Below are positions 9,723 to 17,618 of a stretch of 64,000 nucleotides of DNA, piece after piece. Positions within the stretch are counted from its first letter, which is position 1; the number at the start of each line of letters is the position of its first letter. The stretch is taken from the NCBI GenBank assembly GCA_020524525.2, contig CP129018.1, forward strand, positions 434,001 through 498,000. The letters are read 5' to 3'. The DNA is from Bacillus tianshenii (GTDB lineage Bacteria; Bacillota; Bacilli; Bacillales; Bacillaceae_N). Under the pieces are notes generated by a model, which did not search any database, was not told the DNA's origin, and saw only the letters and a list, made by a program, of their open reading frames with translations. Made by a program: the position numbers and the translations under genes.

Positions 9723-9770
9723 TGGTAAGATTTCCGAAATTTTCTATATTACAGTCAGAGTGGGTTTTTT

Positions 9771-10526
9771 ATGAGGCACAACGTTTTTTCTTTGCTTATG
9801 GTCCTTAGTATATTGGGGTTTCAAATGGGCTGTCAGGAAAATAAGGAAGCGAACCAAACTGAAGTAAACGAGCTAAAGGAAGAGGAAAATAAAAATCATC
9901 GAACGGTATATGCTGTAAAAGTTATTGAAGCCCCAAAGACGATTACTTCTCCTGCCGAAGCAGTGGTACATCAATTTGAAGTGATTTTTACTAATGGAGA
10001 GAAAGCATTTCTGAATAAAGATGCTGTTATTTCTGAAGCAATACTTGGCAGTAAAAGCATCGTCACGGTTCATTCTCCAGAAGGGAAAAATCATTATAGG
10101 GTTTTTCTCTATGAACACAAAGATAAATGGTTTATGGATAGTCTCTTGGCAATAAATGCATGGAAGGATGGTCCTTTTACAGATAAAGAAGGCTTAAACC
10201 TGCCTATGGACACGTTCAATAAGACTGACTTCAAACATGATGGCAAGGAAATTTGGGCTTTTGTCGATGAACAGCGTATTGTTACCATTTCAGTATTTGA
10301 TAAACTCTCCTTTGAAAAGAGACCTGAAACGAATAGTGTCACGTTGAATAATGGAAATGAAGCCTACCTTTCAAGAGGTTCGCAAGGCAATGATTATCTC
10401 TATTATTTTGATTTTGATAAAGTGATTTTGGTATCCGGAAATTTAGAAAAAAATGAAATTGTAAGTCTTGCTAACTCGTTGCCCTCAGTTGATTCATTCG
10501 ATTTTCCGCATTCCGCAAGCTACTGA
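9771..10526 (+). CDS. Putative lipoprotein, 251 residues
   Basis: A signal peptide leads to Cys21 in GFQMGC, an imperfect lipobox (Gln at -3, Met at -2). The mature protein starts with a charged Asn/Glu/Lys-rich spacer, as lipoproteins often do, followed by a ~200-residue domain I do not recognise. The ribosome-binding site is weak (AGAGTGGG). It lies in the same-strand run of small envelope genes. Likely anchored on the outer membrane face; function unknown. Confidence 0.65.
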   Translation: MRHNVFSLLMVLSILGFQMGCQENKEANQTEVNELKEEENKNHRTVYAVKVIEAPKTITSPAEAVVHQFEVIFTNGEKAFLNKDAVISEAILGSKSIVTVHSPEGKNHYRVFLYEHKDKWFMDSLLAINAWKDGPFTDKEGLNLPMDTFNKTDFKHDGKEIWAFVDEQRIVTISVFDKLSFEKRPETNSVTLNNGNEAYLSRGSQGNDYLYYFDFDKVILVSGNLEKNEIVSLANSLPSVDSFDFPHSASY

Positions 10527-10587
10527 TTGCAGCACGGATTATTAGTAAGAGTGAGAAAAAGAAAAACGACTTGTTGGAGGGGCGAAA

Positions 10588-10824
10588 ATGACAGAAAACC
10601 ACTTAAGCAGGAGTGAGATTGATCGATTGCTTGGCGTAGATACGAGTAAGCGGCCAGCTACTCATGAAGAGTTCCTGAAAATTAATGAAGAAATAAAGCG
10701 TGTAAAAGCAAACCATCAGGAGATTAACTATAAAGAGATGTTGAAAAAATTGGGGCTTGAGGATGTTCAAGTTATTTCAAGAGAGGAATTACTTGAAAGT
10801 GTGAAGCTGCAAAATGAGGAGTAG
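10588..10824 (+). CDS. Small acidic hypothetical protein, 78 residues
   Basis: Charged, soluble and probably helical; no cysteines, signal or membrane segment, and no family recognised. GGAGGGG precedes the ATG with good spacing, which supports a real gene. Same strand as the surrounding envelope genes. Confidence 0.6.
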   Translation: MTENHLSRSEIDRLLGVDTSKRPATHEEFLKINEEIKRVKANHQEINYKEMLKKLGLEDVQVISREELLESVKLQNEE

Positions 10825-10888
10825 TATATTATGTGGTTACAAGGAATGCAGGGCTAAAAGAGGTTTGTAATCGAGGAGGAGAAAGTTA

Positions 10889-11314
10889 TTGAGTAAAAGG
10901 ATAGGAATGGCAATTGTGTTATGTCTTTCATTCGTCGTGCTGTTCCTCTTATTCTTTGAAAGTGACCGAAAAGTGATTGAAGCAACAGGGAGTTCAGAGA
11001 ATTGGAAAGTTGATATTATGATGGACGTTAAACCTAAAGAGAAATATTATGTTACGAACGGAGAGTTGGAATATCTCGGTGCCTCCAAACCAGAAGCAAT
11101 TTATTATGAATGGATTGCACCTACCGCAGGTCATGTTGATAAAGAGAATGTCCGCATTTCAAGCACTGGAAATGAAGTTGATCTTATCGACCAAAGAGGA
11201 TTCTACCCTATTGAATACATTAAGAGGTCTCTGAACACGCAGCCCTTTCGCATTAAGTGGACTGAGAATGGTGGACCTCGCGAGGAAACAATCATCATTA
11301 ATGTTGCAAATTAG
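10889..11314 (+). CDS. Secreted or membrane-anchored hypothetical protein, 141 residues
   Basis: Starts at TTG 10889 after GAGGAGGAGAAAG. An N-terminal hydrophobic segment (IGMAIVLCLSFVVLFLLFF) acts as signal or anchor and the remaining ~110 residues look like an extracellular beta-rich domain. No family recognised. Only 28 bases separate it from the ATG of the next, interrupted lipoprotein gene. Confidence 0.62.
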   Translation: MSKRIGMAIVLCLSFVVLFLLFFESDRKVIEATGSSENWKVDIMMDVKPKEKYYVTNGELEYLGASKPEAIYYEWIAPTAGHVDKENVRISSTGNEVDLIDQRGFYPIEYIKRSLNTQPFRIKWTENGGPREETIIINVAN

Positions 11315-11600
11315 CTAAAACGTGTTAAAGAAGGGAGCACTTATGAGGAAAACTACGGCGTGGCTACTACTCTTGACTATTATTCTAGGAATCATGGTCG
11401 GCTGTAATGATAGTAAGGTTGTAAAGCCTGATAGTCCAGAAAATACGACCCATCTAATGAAATTAGCGATTGATTACAGACCTTTGAGCGAGAAAGTCCG
11501 TTGCTTGAGGTGCGGGATGAATCGCTCAATTTTTTTAATAAAAGGTGATGAAATAATACAAACGTATGTTCTTTTTTGGTAAAATAAAGATAGACAGGAG

Positions 11601-12227
11601 GTGAGAAGAAAATGGCCCCAAGTAGAATCCCTTCAAGCTCGCACAACGGGAGTGGATGCCGGGTTGAACTATCTTGCCGTGGCTTCCGTTGGCACAAAGT
11701 CGATGTTCTTCAAAGGAAATCAAATGGCTTTTATGCGCAGGCGATTTTCATCCAGAAGACGCGCGTTAGGAAAAAGCAAGAAGCTGTACGCGATCAAAAA
11801 GTCAAAAGGAAAAGAATCGCGTTGGATGAAAGATGTGAACCACAAACTGAGCCGTCAGGTCGTGAATTTCGCATTAGAGAACGGTGTTCGTCTGATTCGA
11901 ATGGAGGATTTGACAGGCATTCGGCATCGAGCAAAATCAAAGAAAGAAGCAGGGAGAAATTTACATTCTTGGACCCATTATCAACTTCAGCAGTTTATCG
12001 AATACAAAGCGAAAATGGCAGGGATTGACGTTCAATACGTGAACCCTAAAGACACATCGAAAAGGTGTAAATGTGGATATATCCATAAAAATAACCGTCA
12101 TGGTCGTATCTTCAAGTGCAAAAAATGCGGCTATGAAAGTCATGCGGATGTTAATGCGAGTATAAATATTTCGAAAGCAATTAGCGGCTTCATGAAGAAA
12201 AAGAAGACAAAAACATCTGAAAACTAG
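11601..12227 (+). pseudogene. tnpB: Truncated TnpB (RNA-guided nuclease of IS605-type elements)
   Basis: Only the C-terminal ~200 residues of a normally ~370-400-residue TnpB remain. Three RuvC acidic residues are visible: D in GVDAGLNYLAVAS, E in RLIRMEDLTGI and D in HADVNASINI. The zinc finger (CKCG ... CKKCG) lies between the second and third. The original leader (AGGAGGTGAGAAGAAAATG at about 11596) is retained, but the ATG at 11612 is out of frame with the RuvC part, so an internal deletion removed the N-terminal half. Translation from GTG 11601 would give only this fragment, lacking the WED/REC-like parts needed to hold omega RNA and target DNA. Confidence 0.85.
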
Positions 12228-12399
12228 TGTTGTGGTAACAGCAGCACCGCCTGTTAGGTACATATATCCAAAAGGGATATAGAACGAAGCAGGACGGGGT
12301 GATGACACACCCCCTAACTGAAGGCTTGTTCAAAGCAGAAATGAATTGCGAACGCTGAAGCACTTCAGAATCCCACTGCTTCAGCTGTGGGAGTGTCAA
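12228..12399 (+). ncRNA. Candidate omega RNA region at the IS608-like right end
   Basis: In this family the right end overlaps a noncoding omega RNA that guides TnpB, its guide being the flank just past the element. The 172 bases after the truncated tnpB frame contain the terminal hairpin ending in TCAA; the guide would start at 12400. This rests on family knowledge, as no RNA evidence exists here. Confidence 0.4.
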
Positions 12400-12802
12400 A
12401 ATTACCATTTAGATGAAGAATCGAAGGTGTTGACGGTCGAAGAAGGATATTTGGACAAGGAATCATATAGCGTACAAGTTAATGAGGACAATAGCATACA
12501 AGCAATATATGTCATGTTGTCTATTAACAGTGCTAAGAGGCTGTGGAAAATAAACATTGCAATACTACCAGTTTTTATAGCAGGCTTTTTTACGCTTTTG
12601 GAACGCCCGAAATATTTTAAACGGCTTGCTGGACTGTATTTTCTTTGTCTTATAGGCTTTATTTTGTGGGATATTAATCAGAATCAAGGGGTGTTGGAGG
12701 AGGTTGTTGAGAATGTTGGTTATTTCGGTATATAATAGCGGGGAAATGAAGAGAGGAGCATTCCTGTTAGAAGCTTTTTCGGGGACTTGAAATAAAAAGA
12801 GC

Positions 12803-12868
12803 CCTCTTGGTATGATGCGGGGTGTCAATTCACGGACGAAATGACCCCTAATTTGGATACCAAGGAGG
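12803..12868 (+). promoter_or_regulatory. Hairpin that sequesters the transposase ribosome-binding site
   Basis: CCTCTTGGTAT (12803-12813) pairs with ATACCAAGGAGG (12857-12868) with a one-base bulge, burying the AAGGAGG that serves the ATG at 12876. An inner stem pairs GGGG at 12819-12822 and TCA at 12825-12827 with TGACCCC at 12842-12848. Transcripts entering from outside the element would carry this hairpin and translate poorly, a known way for insertion sequences to block impinging expression. Confidence 0.7.
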
Positions 12869-12875
12869 ACTCAAT

Positions 12876-14153
12876 ATGAATTCTACGCAAAACAATAAAA
12901 TTAATCAAGTCACCGAACAAACACTCGTTGTCGGTATGGATATTGCAAAACGTACACATTACGCATGCTTTGTCGATGAACGGGGCAGGGTGCTTAAAAA
13001 AGCTTTTCCGGTTTCTCAGTCCCCAGATGGATTCGATAAACTGTATCAAAGGATATTGAAAGCAATGAAGGAACATCAGAAAACGGAAGTCATTATTGGG
13101 ATTGAGCCGACCGGTCACTACTGGCTGAACCTGGCGTATTTCCTTGATGACCGAGGCATTCCTTTGGTGATGACGAATCCAATGCATGTGAAGCGTTCCA
13201 AAGAGCTGGATGACAACCTTCCAACGAAGCATGATGCCAAGGATGCGCTGGTGATTGCCCGCCTTGTGAAAGACGGACGATTCAGCTATCCGCGAATTCT
13301 TAAAGGCATGGAAGCCGAGCTGCGCGTTGGTTCAACGCTTCGTTCAAAGCTCATAGAGGAACAAGGCGCCGTCCGAAACCAGATAATTCGCTGGCTTGAT
13401 CGCTACTTTCCAGAGTTTACTAAAGTATTCCCGACCTTTGGCAAAATGGCGCTCGCTGCACTGGAAACATCGCCATTTCCATGCGATCTAGCAAAAAAAG
13501 AAGTCGAAGAGCTATTAGATGAACTTCGGCAGGTTGAAGGGATGAAATCACCCCAAGCGCCAAAAGTAGCGAAGCTCATTAACGTCGCTCACCACTCGAT
13601 TGGCGTAACAGAAGGACAACAGATGGCCCGTGTTGAAATCGCCACACTTGTCCGCCGTTACCGCCAGCTTGAACAAGAGGTTGCGACCTTGACGGATCAG
13701 TTAACAGAGCTTGTCCGAACATCTGTTGAATATGAATGGCTTTCGACTGTACCAGGTCTCGGAGATGCGACCATTGTCGAACTGCTCTCTGAAATCGGCA
13801 GTTTCTCTCATTACCGCCACCCACGCCAACTACTCAAACTTGCGGGGTTAACGTTGCGAGAGAACTCATCCGGTCAGCACAAAGGACAGAAGCGAATCTC
13901 TAAGCGTGGAAGGAGACGGCTGCGCGCCCTCCTCTTCCGTGTCATGATGCCGATGATTCGCCATAACGCAGCCTTTCGCGAGCTGCATGATTATTATACA
14001 AACCGGACAACAAACCCATTACGCAAAAAGCAGTCAATCGTTGTTCTATGCGGTAAGTTATTGAAAGTTTTACATGCGATCAGCACGAAGCACATAGCCT
14101 TTGATGCAAAGCGAATGATGCAAGATATCCCTCTCCTCGAAGAGGCACACTAA
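12876..14153 (+). CDS. IS110-family transposase (DEDD type)
   Basis: 425 residues. The N-terminal RuvC-like DEDD domain shows Asp22 in GMDIAKRTHYA, Glu in IGIEPTGHYW and the paired Asp in KHDAKDALVIARL. The C-terminal Transposase_20 domain shows VPGLGDATIVELLSEIG and the conserved Ser region LTLRENSSGQHKGQ, which carries the second catalytic residue. Such enzymes recombine DNA through an RNA that pairs with donor and target. The reading frame is intact and the start has a perfect AAGGAGG at 12862-12868, so the element may still be active. Codon use is slightly more GC-rich than the flanks. Confidence 0.95.
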   Translation: MNSTQNNKINQVTEQTLVVGMDIAKRTHYACFVDERGRVLKKAFPVSQSPDGFDKLYQRILKAMKEHQKTEVIIGIEPTGHYWLNLAYFLDDRGIPLVMTNPMHVKRSKELDDNLPTKHDAKDALVIARLVKDGRFSYPRILKGMEAELRVGSTLRSKLIEEQGAVRNQIIRWLDRYFPEFTKVFPTFGKMALAALETSPFPCDLAKKEVEELLDELRQVEGMKSPQAPKVAKLINVAHHSIGVTEGQQMARVEIATLVRRYRQLEQEVATLTDQLTELVRTSVEYEWLSTVPGLGDATIVELLSEIGSFSHYRHPRQLLKLAGLTLRENSSGQHKGQKRISKRGRRRLRALLFRVMMPMIRHNAAFRELHDYYTNRTTNPLRKKQSIVVLCGKLLKVLHAISTKHIAFDAKRMMQDIPLLEEAH

Positions 14154-14458
14154 GCTTACACATTTCTTTTGAACCTAGACAACAGGATGACACGGAGAAG
14201 CTGGCACTATCTTTTCCATTCGACCTATGAGTCCCCAGAGGAGCATCGCTGGCCTCTGCCTTATGACTAGACCGAACGAAGGAATGTAGGCACTTAGATG
14301 CCCAGAGACATGGGAGGGTACGTCATCATAAGCGACGCAGAGATCCAATGTGCATCGATATAGAACACACTATCGCAACCAATTATATCCAATTGCGACC
14401 GCGTAGCGTACCCTTAGACTGTTATAGTTTCACATATTTAAATAATACTGTTAGAACA
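14154..14458 (+). ncRNA. Candidate IS110-family bridge/seek RNA in the right end
   Basis: A 305-base stretch with no ORF but dense pairing potential. GGGTACG (14316-14322) pairs with CGTACCC (14407-14413), enclosing CGTC/GACG (14321-14324, 14334-14337), CGATA/TATCG (14356-14360, 14371-14375) and CAATT/AATTG (14380-14384, 14391-14395). Upstream lie CAGAGG/CCTCTG (14236-14241, 14253-14258) and CCCA/TGGG (14301-14304, 14311-14314). The location after an intact IS110-family gene fits the guide RNA of IS1111-type elements. The pairings are seen; the function is inferred. Confidence 0.6.
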
Positions 14459-14489
14459 GGTGTCATAAAAAAATTTTTGGCACCCCTAA

Positions 14490-14655
14490 CAACGGCCTAA
14501 ACCGTTGATATATCAATATTTATAGAGGGAGAGAATATGAGAAGTTTTCGTAAATATTGAAGGACTAGTTAGCAAAACTTTGTTTATGCGAAAAGTCCCT
14601 TCCTTAAATTAGAATCAAGAACCTCCATTACGGTGAGTGAATAACAAAATTTCGT
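14490..14655. other. Intergenic remnant after the IS110-family element
   Basis: AT-rich sequence with two short hairpins (ACGG/CCGT near 14492-14505; TTGATATATCAA near 14506-14517) and a 7-codon frame starting with ATG after AGAGGGAGAG that looks like the broken head of a gene. Nothing else is supported here. Confidence 0.4.
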
Positions 14656-14805
14656 TTATTTATCAAAAAGTCTTTTTTTAGCCACCTTGGCTTCTTGTAT
14701 AAATGCTTTTTTCTCTTTACTCACTTCTTTCGATTTATTAAAATCCCCTAAAATCTTATTAGTATCAGACTTATCTAACTTATGACGACCCATTTTCAAC
14801 TGCAT
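14656..14805 (-). CDS. Very small basic protein, 49 residues
   Basis: A Lys-rich frame of 49 codons (begins MQLKMGRHKLDKSD) with a weak AAAGGG site upstream. It follows the frameshifted GNAT gene on the same strand with a 41-base gap. No family recognised. It could be a true small gene or the remains of a larger one. Confidence 0.35.
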   Translation of the reverse strand: MQLKMGRHKLDKSDTNKILGDFNKSKEVSKEKKAFIQEAKVAKKRLFDK

Positions 14806-14846
14806 CACTGCCCTTTTTTCTATATCTTAATCAAGAAAAAGGCAAA

Positions 14847-15382
14847 TTATTCTTCAAAATCAAAATTAATTTCAGGGATTAAAAATCTCATAAGGCGTAG
14901 CCCGTCTCTTTCTTTATTCATACTTTCAAAATACAATTTCCTTTCATAGAAGGGAATGGCTTTTGGAACTGCCCATAAAAAAACATATCTACAGCCAATT
15001 ATTTCAGCTATTTCTAGCGCCTGCCCTATAACACCTTTTATAATTTCTGTACCAATTCCTTGGTTTTGATAATTTTCGTTTATTCCAATATACATTATCT
15101 CTATTGCAGGCACTTCAAATCCCTTATCCATACCTAACTTTTGCGCTTCATCTACTTCAACTTCTACCAAACAGCATCGTGTTGAAACACAAAGCCAATT
15201 ATTTCATTATCAGCAACAAAAGTAGTTGTCTTGGCTAATCTATGGATATGGTCTTCTAATGCCATATAATGCTTCTGAAGATAACCATCAATATGATCAT
15301 TTCCACAAGAAAACCCTTGGATCAATTCAAAGGATTGATCCAAGGGTACTGTTTGCAACTTTTCTAAATTCATATCTCTCAC
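14847..15382 (-). pseudogene. GNAT N-acetyltransferase, frameshifted
   Basis: Two overlapping frames together make one GNAT protein of about 175 residues. The first (15382 to 15164) covers the N-terminal part (FSCGNDHIDGYLQKHY, KTTTFVADNEIIGFV). The second (15170 to 14847) holds the acetyl-CoA motif A region (IMYIGINENYQNQGIGTEII), with the expected Q/N-x-x-G-I-G pyrophosphate loop, and the motif B helix (PFYERKLYF). The break lies near 15165-15175. It may be a true mutation or a sequencing error. Tiny ORFs stand on both sides, and some GNATs of this shape are toxins in toxin-antitoxin pairs. Confidence 0.75.
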
Positions 15383-15390
15383 CCTGAATG

Positions 15391-15570
15391 TTATCTATTT
15401 ATAAACTCTTTCTTTTGACTAAATATTTTTTTTGATTTCATACATTCTTTAACAAAATCATGTACTTCGTTTTTATAATCTACACTTCTATCTTTTCGAG
15501 TTTTAATCTCAATAGCAATATTTCGTGAATCTTCTTCACTTAACTTTAAATTTTGGAGATACATGCTCAT
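15391..15570 (-). CDS. Small hypothetical protein upstream of GNAT, 59 residues
   Basis: Begins MSMYLQNLKLSEEDS with GGGAGAG about 10 bases upstream, and stops 8 bases before the GNAT start, so the two are probably co-translated. Charged and helical-looking, the right size and place for an antitoxin of a GNAT toxin, but I see no clear ribbon-helix-helix signature. Function is inference only. Confidence 0.5.
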   Translation of the reverse strand: MSMYLQNLKLSEEDSRNIAIEIKTRKDRSVDYKNEVHDFVKECMKSKKIFSQKKEFINR

Positions 15571-15707
15571 TCATTTCACTCTCCCTTATATATATTATTT
15601 CCCTTTACGATTATAATGTCAAACACTAGTCATTGGCGCCTATTCCTCGCCAAAGTGAAGTTTTATGGTACTGGGGGAAAGGCACAAGACTTAGCATTAT
15701 TTTGTTA

Positions 15708-15735
15708 TTGACTTTCCCTTGATAAATTGTATAAT
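15708..15735 (+). promoter_or_regulatory. Sigma-A promoter of tRNA-Val
   Basis: TTGACT (15708-15713) and TATAAT (15730-15735), 16 bases apart, about 40 bases before the tRNA. Confidence 0.8.
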
Positions 15736-15775
15736 AAAACTTGTCCGGTAAAAATGTACAATATCTTATTTATAC

Positions 15776-15848
15776 GATTCCGTAGCTCAGCTGGGAGAGC
15801 GCTACCTTGACAGGGTAGAGGTCGCTGGTTCGAACCCAGTCGGAATCA
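15776..15848 (+). tRNA. tRNA-Val (anticodon GAC)
   Basis: 73 bases. Acceptor GATTCCG pairs with CGGAATC and is followed by discriminator A. The D arm is AGCTCAGCTGGGAGAGC. The anticodon arm is CTACC-TTGACAG-GGTAG, so the anticodon is GAC, reading GUC and GUU valine codons. The T arm has the usual GGTTCGAACCC core. CCA is not encoded. It is a single tRNA gene with its own promoter and terminator. Confidence 0.95.
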
Positions 15849-15858
15849 TCCTTTTTAG

Positions 15859-15897
15859 AAGCCGAAATCCTTGATTTATAAGGGTTTCGGCTTTTTG
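15859..15897 (+). terminator. Intrinsic terminator after tRNA-Val
   Basis: Stem AAGCCGAAATCC / GGGTTTCGGCTT with a T-run. Confidence 0.88.
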
Positions 15898-15991
15898 CAT
15901 AACAAACCTAATTTCTCAATTGACTACATTTATTTTTCCATTGTTTATTATAAAAAGCTAGCCTTATTAAAAGACTAGCAAAAAACTTTGA

Positions 15992-16389
15992 TTAACGTAA
16001 ACTCTCACAAACAACCCCATCACCATCACGGTCTAAGCCGTGAGGATCTTCTGAACCGGCTGCTTCAAAAAATGCTTGTGCTTCTTCTTGAGTTAAAAAG
16101 TCAGAGCAGTTACGATCCGGTCCTTGTGGGTCATATTTTAAATTTCCGTTGTTTGTTGAATTATTATCATCATCTTGAGGTTGGTCATTACCGATTGTAC
16201 CCACTGTACTACCTTTGCAGCTTGTATCAGCTGTGATTGTTACCTCTTGTGTTGCGCCATCCTAGTGATTCAAAAATTCCTCTTAATGGGACAAGTGTTC
16301 GCCCATTGATTATTTCTGGCGAATGGTCATATGATTGCTGACTCCCATTAATAGACACAGAAATCTCTTTTTTGGCTGAAGCTGTCTAT
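15992..16389 (-). pseudogene. Decayed secreted protein with copper-amine-oxidase N-like and Excalibur domains
   Basis: The C-terminal frame (16204 to 15992 and upstream) ends in an Excalibur calcium-binding domain ([18 protein letters not shown] ... [10 protein letters not shown]). Its frame extends upstream to [15 protein letters not shown]. In another frame farther upstream lies [17 protein letters not shown], the hallmark of copper amine oxidase N-terminal-like domains of Bacillus envelope proteins, preceded by a likely signal cleavage TASA-KKEIS. A deletion joins the two domains out of frame, and stop codons interrupt the signal region. So the gene is broken in at least two places. Confidence 0.75.
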
Positions 16390-16609
16390 TAGTTCGGTGT
16401 AGGCATGGTTGCATTCGGCTGCTGTTGGATTCATTATCTTGTATCACCGTAAATAGATCTGTCTAGCTGCGAGGAAATCGACAAAAAATGACATTTTATA
16501 TTAAGGACATGTAGTAAAATAGTGGTAGTAAAAACGAAACTTAACATTTATTTAGTTCAAAAATAATTGAAAATATGATGTGATAATTCACTCGAAAACG
16601 GAGGAAGCG

Positions 16610-17506
16610 ATGAGTTTATTTCGTAAAGTTGGAAAAGGTGTAGGGACTGTAGGGGGAGGTCTAATAGGGGGGACTGTTAAGGTCGCTGGAAAAGCTGTTG
16701 GGAGTAAGTGGAAGGGAACTGGTGAATGGATTGAGGAAGTTGGAGATAGTGTAGAATCCGCTTCTAAAATGGCTTTAGATAATGCAGGACAATTTGTTGA
16801 TGGAGCAGTACAAGGCACCTACGGCGTAATTAAAAAAGATAAGCATTATAAAGAAAAAGGATTAAATAACCTAAAGGACTCTTCTGGAAAAACGATTAAG
16901 GGAATTGGAGCTACACTAAAATATACTGTTCAAAATGGTAGCTCCACATATAAAGGATTTAGAAGTGGAGACAGAGACCAAGCAATACAGGGGTTAAAAA
17001 ATATTGGTAAAGTAGTTGCTGTGTCTAGCCTTGCTATTGGAGTTGTTGATTTAATTGACGGAGCCGATATCGTGGAAGCGGAGGAACTTGAAACGAGGAA
17101 TGATCATTTGGTAGACCATGAGCATCCAGAAACAGGGGTTCCTTTTGTAGAAAAAACAGTTGATTTACCAAATGGACAAGTGGTAGAGGGGACATTCCCG
17201 GTATTCAATGAAACTTTTAATGTCATGATTGCTGAGGATTATTATTTAGAAAGTGATGATGTTCATTTTAGAATAGCAAATGATAGTTTATATCAAGCTA
17301 TTACAGAAAATTCTGAGCTTATTAATGAAATGGAATTTTCGCAATCAGATGTTGAATACTTGGCAAATGGACAAACACCAGATGGATACACGTGGCACCA
17401 CAATGAAGAACCGGGTTTAATACAGTTAGTAGATGAAGAAACCCATGCTCAAACTGCTCATACAGGTGGTCGAGCAATTTGGGGAGGCGGTAGTGAATAC
17501 CGTTAA
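16610..17506 (+). CDS. WHH-type HNH/EndoVII nuclease toxin, orphan
   Basis: 298 residues from ATG 16610 after GGAGGAAG. The C-terminal ~50 residues contain DGYTWHHNEEPGLIQLVD and HAQTAHTGGRAIWGGG, the signature of WHH nucleases (HNH/ENDO VII superfamily) used as toxin tips in polymorphic toxin systems; the first His of WHH would bind the metal. The N-terminal ~150 residues are glycine-rich and amphipathic (GKGVGTVGGGLIGGTVKV) and may be a trafficking region, but no LXG, WXG or signal domain is evident. No immunity gene follows: the next 180 bases have only hairpins before a convergent LuxR gene. Domain call firm; biological role inferred. Confidence 0.8.
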   Translation: MSLFRKVGKGVGTVGGGLIGGTVKVAGKAVGSKWKGTGEWIEEVGDSVESASKMALDNAGQFVDGAVQGTYGVIKKDKHYKEKGLNNLKDSSGKTIKGIGATLKYTVQNGSSTYKGFRSGDRDQAIQGLKNIGKVVAVSSLAIGVVDLIDGADIVEAEELETRNDHLVDHEHPETGVPFVEKTVDLPNGQVVEGTFPVFNETFNVMIAEDYYLESDDVHFRIANDSLYQAITENSELINEMEFSQSDVEYLANGQTPDGYTWHHNEEPGLIQLVDEETHAQTAHTGGRAIWGGGSEYR

Positions 17507-17618
17507 ACGGGTTAGCAGCAACGCTTGTATTCATGTGTTGAAGTGACTAATGTCATTTAATTGCTTCAATGTTTTGGCTCCTATTTGAAGTTATATCACA
17601 GTGAGCTAGTCAATAAAT

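Larger units (their letters stand above)
11478..12399 (+). mobile_element. IS608-like (IS200/IS605 family) element, internally deleted
   Basis: About 922 bp. The left flank is TTAC and the right end is TCAA, matching the cleavage sites known for IS608-type elements, which insert 3' of TTAC without target duplication. A subterminal left hairpin is formed by TTGAGCGA (11484-11491) and TCGCTCAA (11522-11529), and a right hairpin by CCCAC/GTGGG at about 12372-12391. No Y1 transposase (tnpA) gene is present and the tnpB frame is truncated, so the element depends on TnpA in trans or is dead. Confidence 0.82.
11343..12735 (+). pseudogene. Lipoprotein gene split by an IS608-like element
   Basis: The 5' part (11343-11477) encodes a signal peptide with lipobox MVGC and Cys21, then 24 residues. 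The 3' part (12400-12735) continues in the same frame from NYHLDEESKVL and ends with two membrane segments. Removing the element between the TTAC at 11474-11477 and the TCAA at 12396-12399 restores an uninterrupted frame of 156 codons, so this is a clean insertion into a formerly intact gene. AAGGGAG precedes the ATG. The original function is unknown, but the lipoprotein head and membrane tail fit the neighbouring envelope genes. Confidence 0.75.
12795..14500 (+). mobile_element. IS110-family insertion sequence, probably IS1111 group
   Basis: Approximate limits. It has one transposase gene, a short left end (about 75-80 bases upstream of the gene) and a long noncoding right end (about 300-350 bases). 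That layout fits the IS1111 group, in which the guide RNA lies downstream of the transposase. Both ends carry the same bipartite motif GGTGTCA-N17-CCCCTAA in direct orientation (12821-12851 and 14459-14489). No clear target duplication is seen, as expected for the family. Exact ends cannot be fixed without an empty site. Confidence 0.75.

Noticed and set aside
11612-12028. 138-codon frame starting at the normal tnpB ATG
   Set aside because: It runs in the wrong frame over the RuvC part after the internal deletion and has no TnpB-like residues.
12764-14456. CTGTTAGAA repeated on both sides of the IS110-family element (12764-12772 and 14448-14456) as a target duplication
   Set aside because: The repeats lie at very different distances from the shared end motif and the right copy is inside the predicted element, so they do not flank it symmetrically; the family does not make long duplications.
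15776-15848. tRNA-Val as attachment site of a recent integrative element
   Set aside because: No integrase gene and no second copy of the tRNA 3' end could be found on either side within the window.
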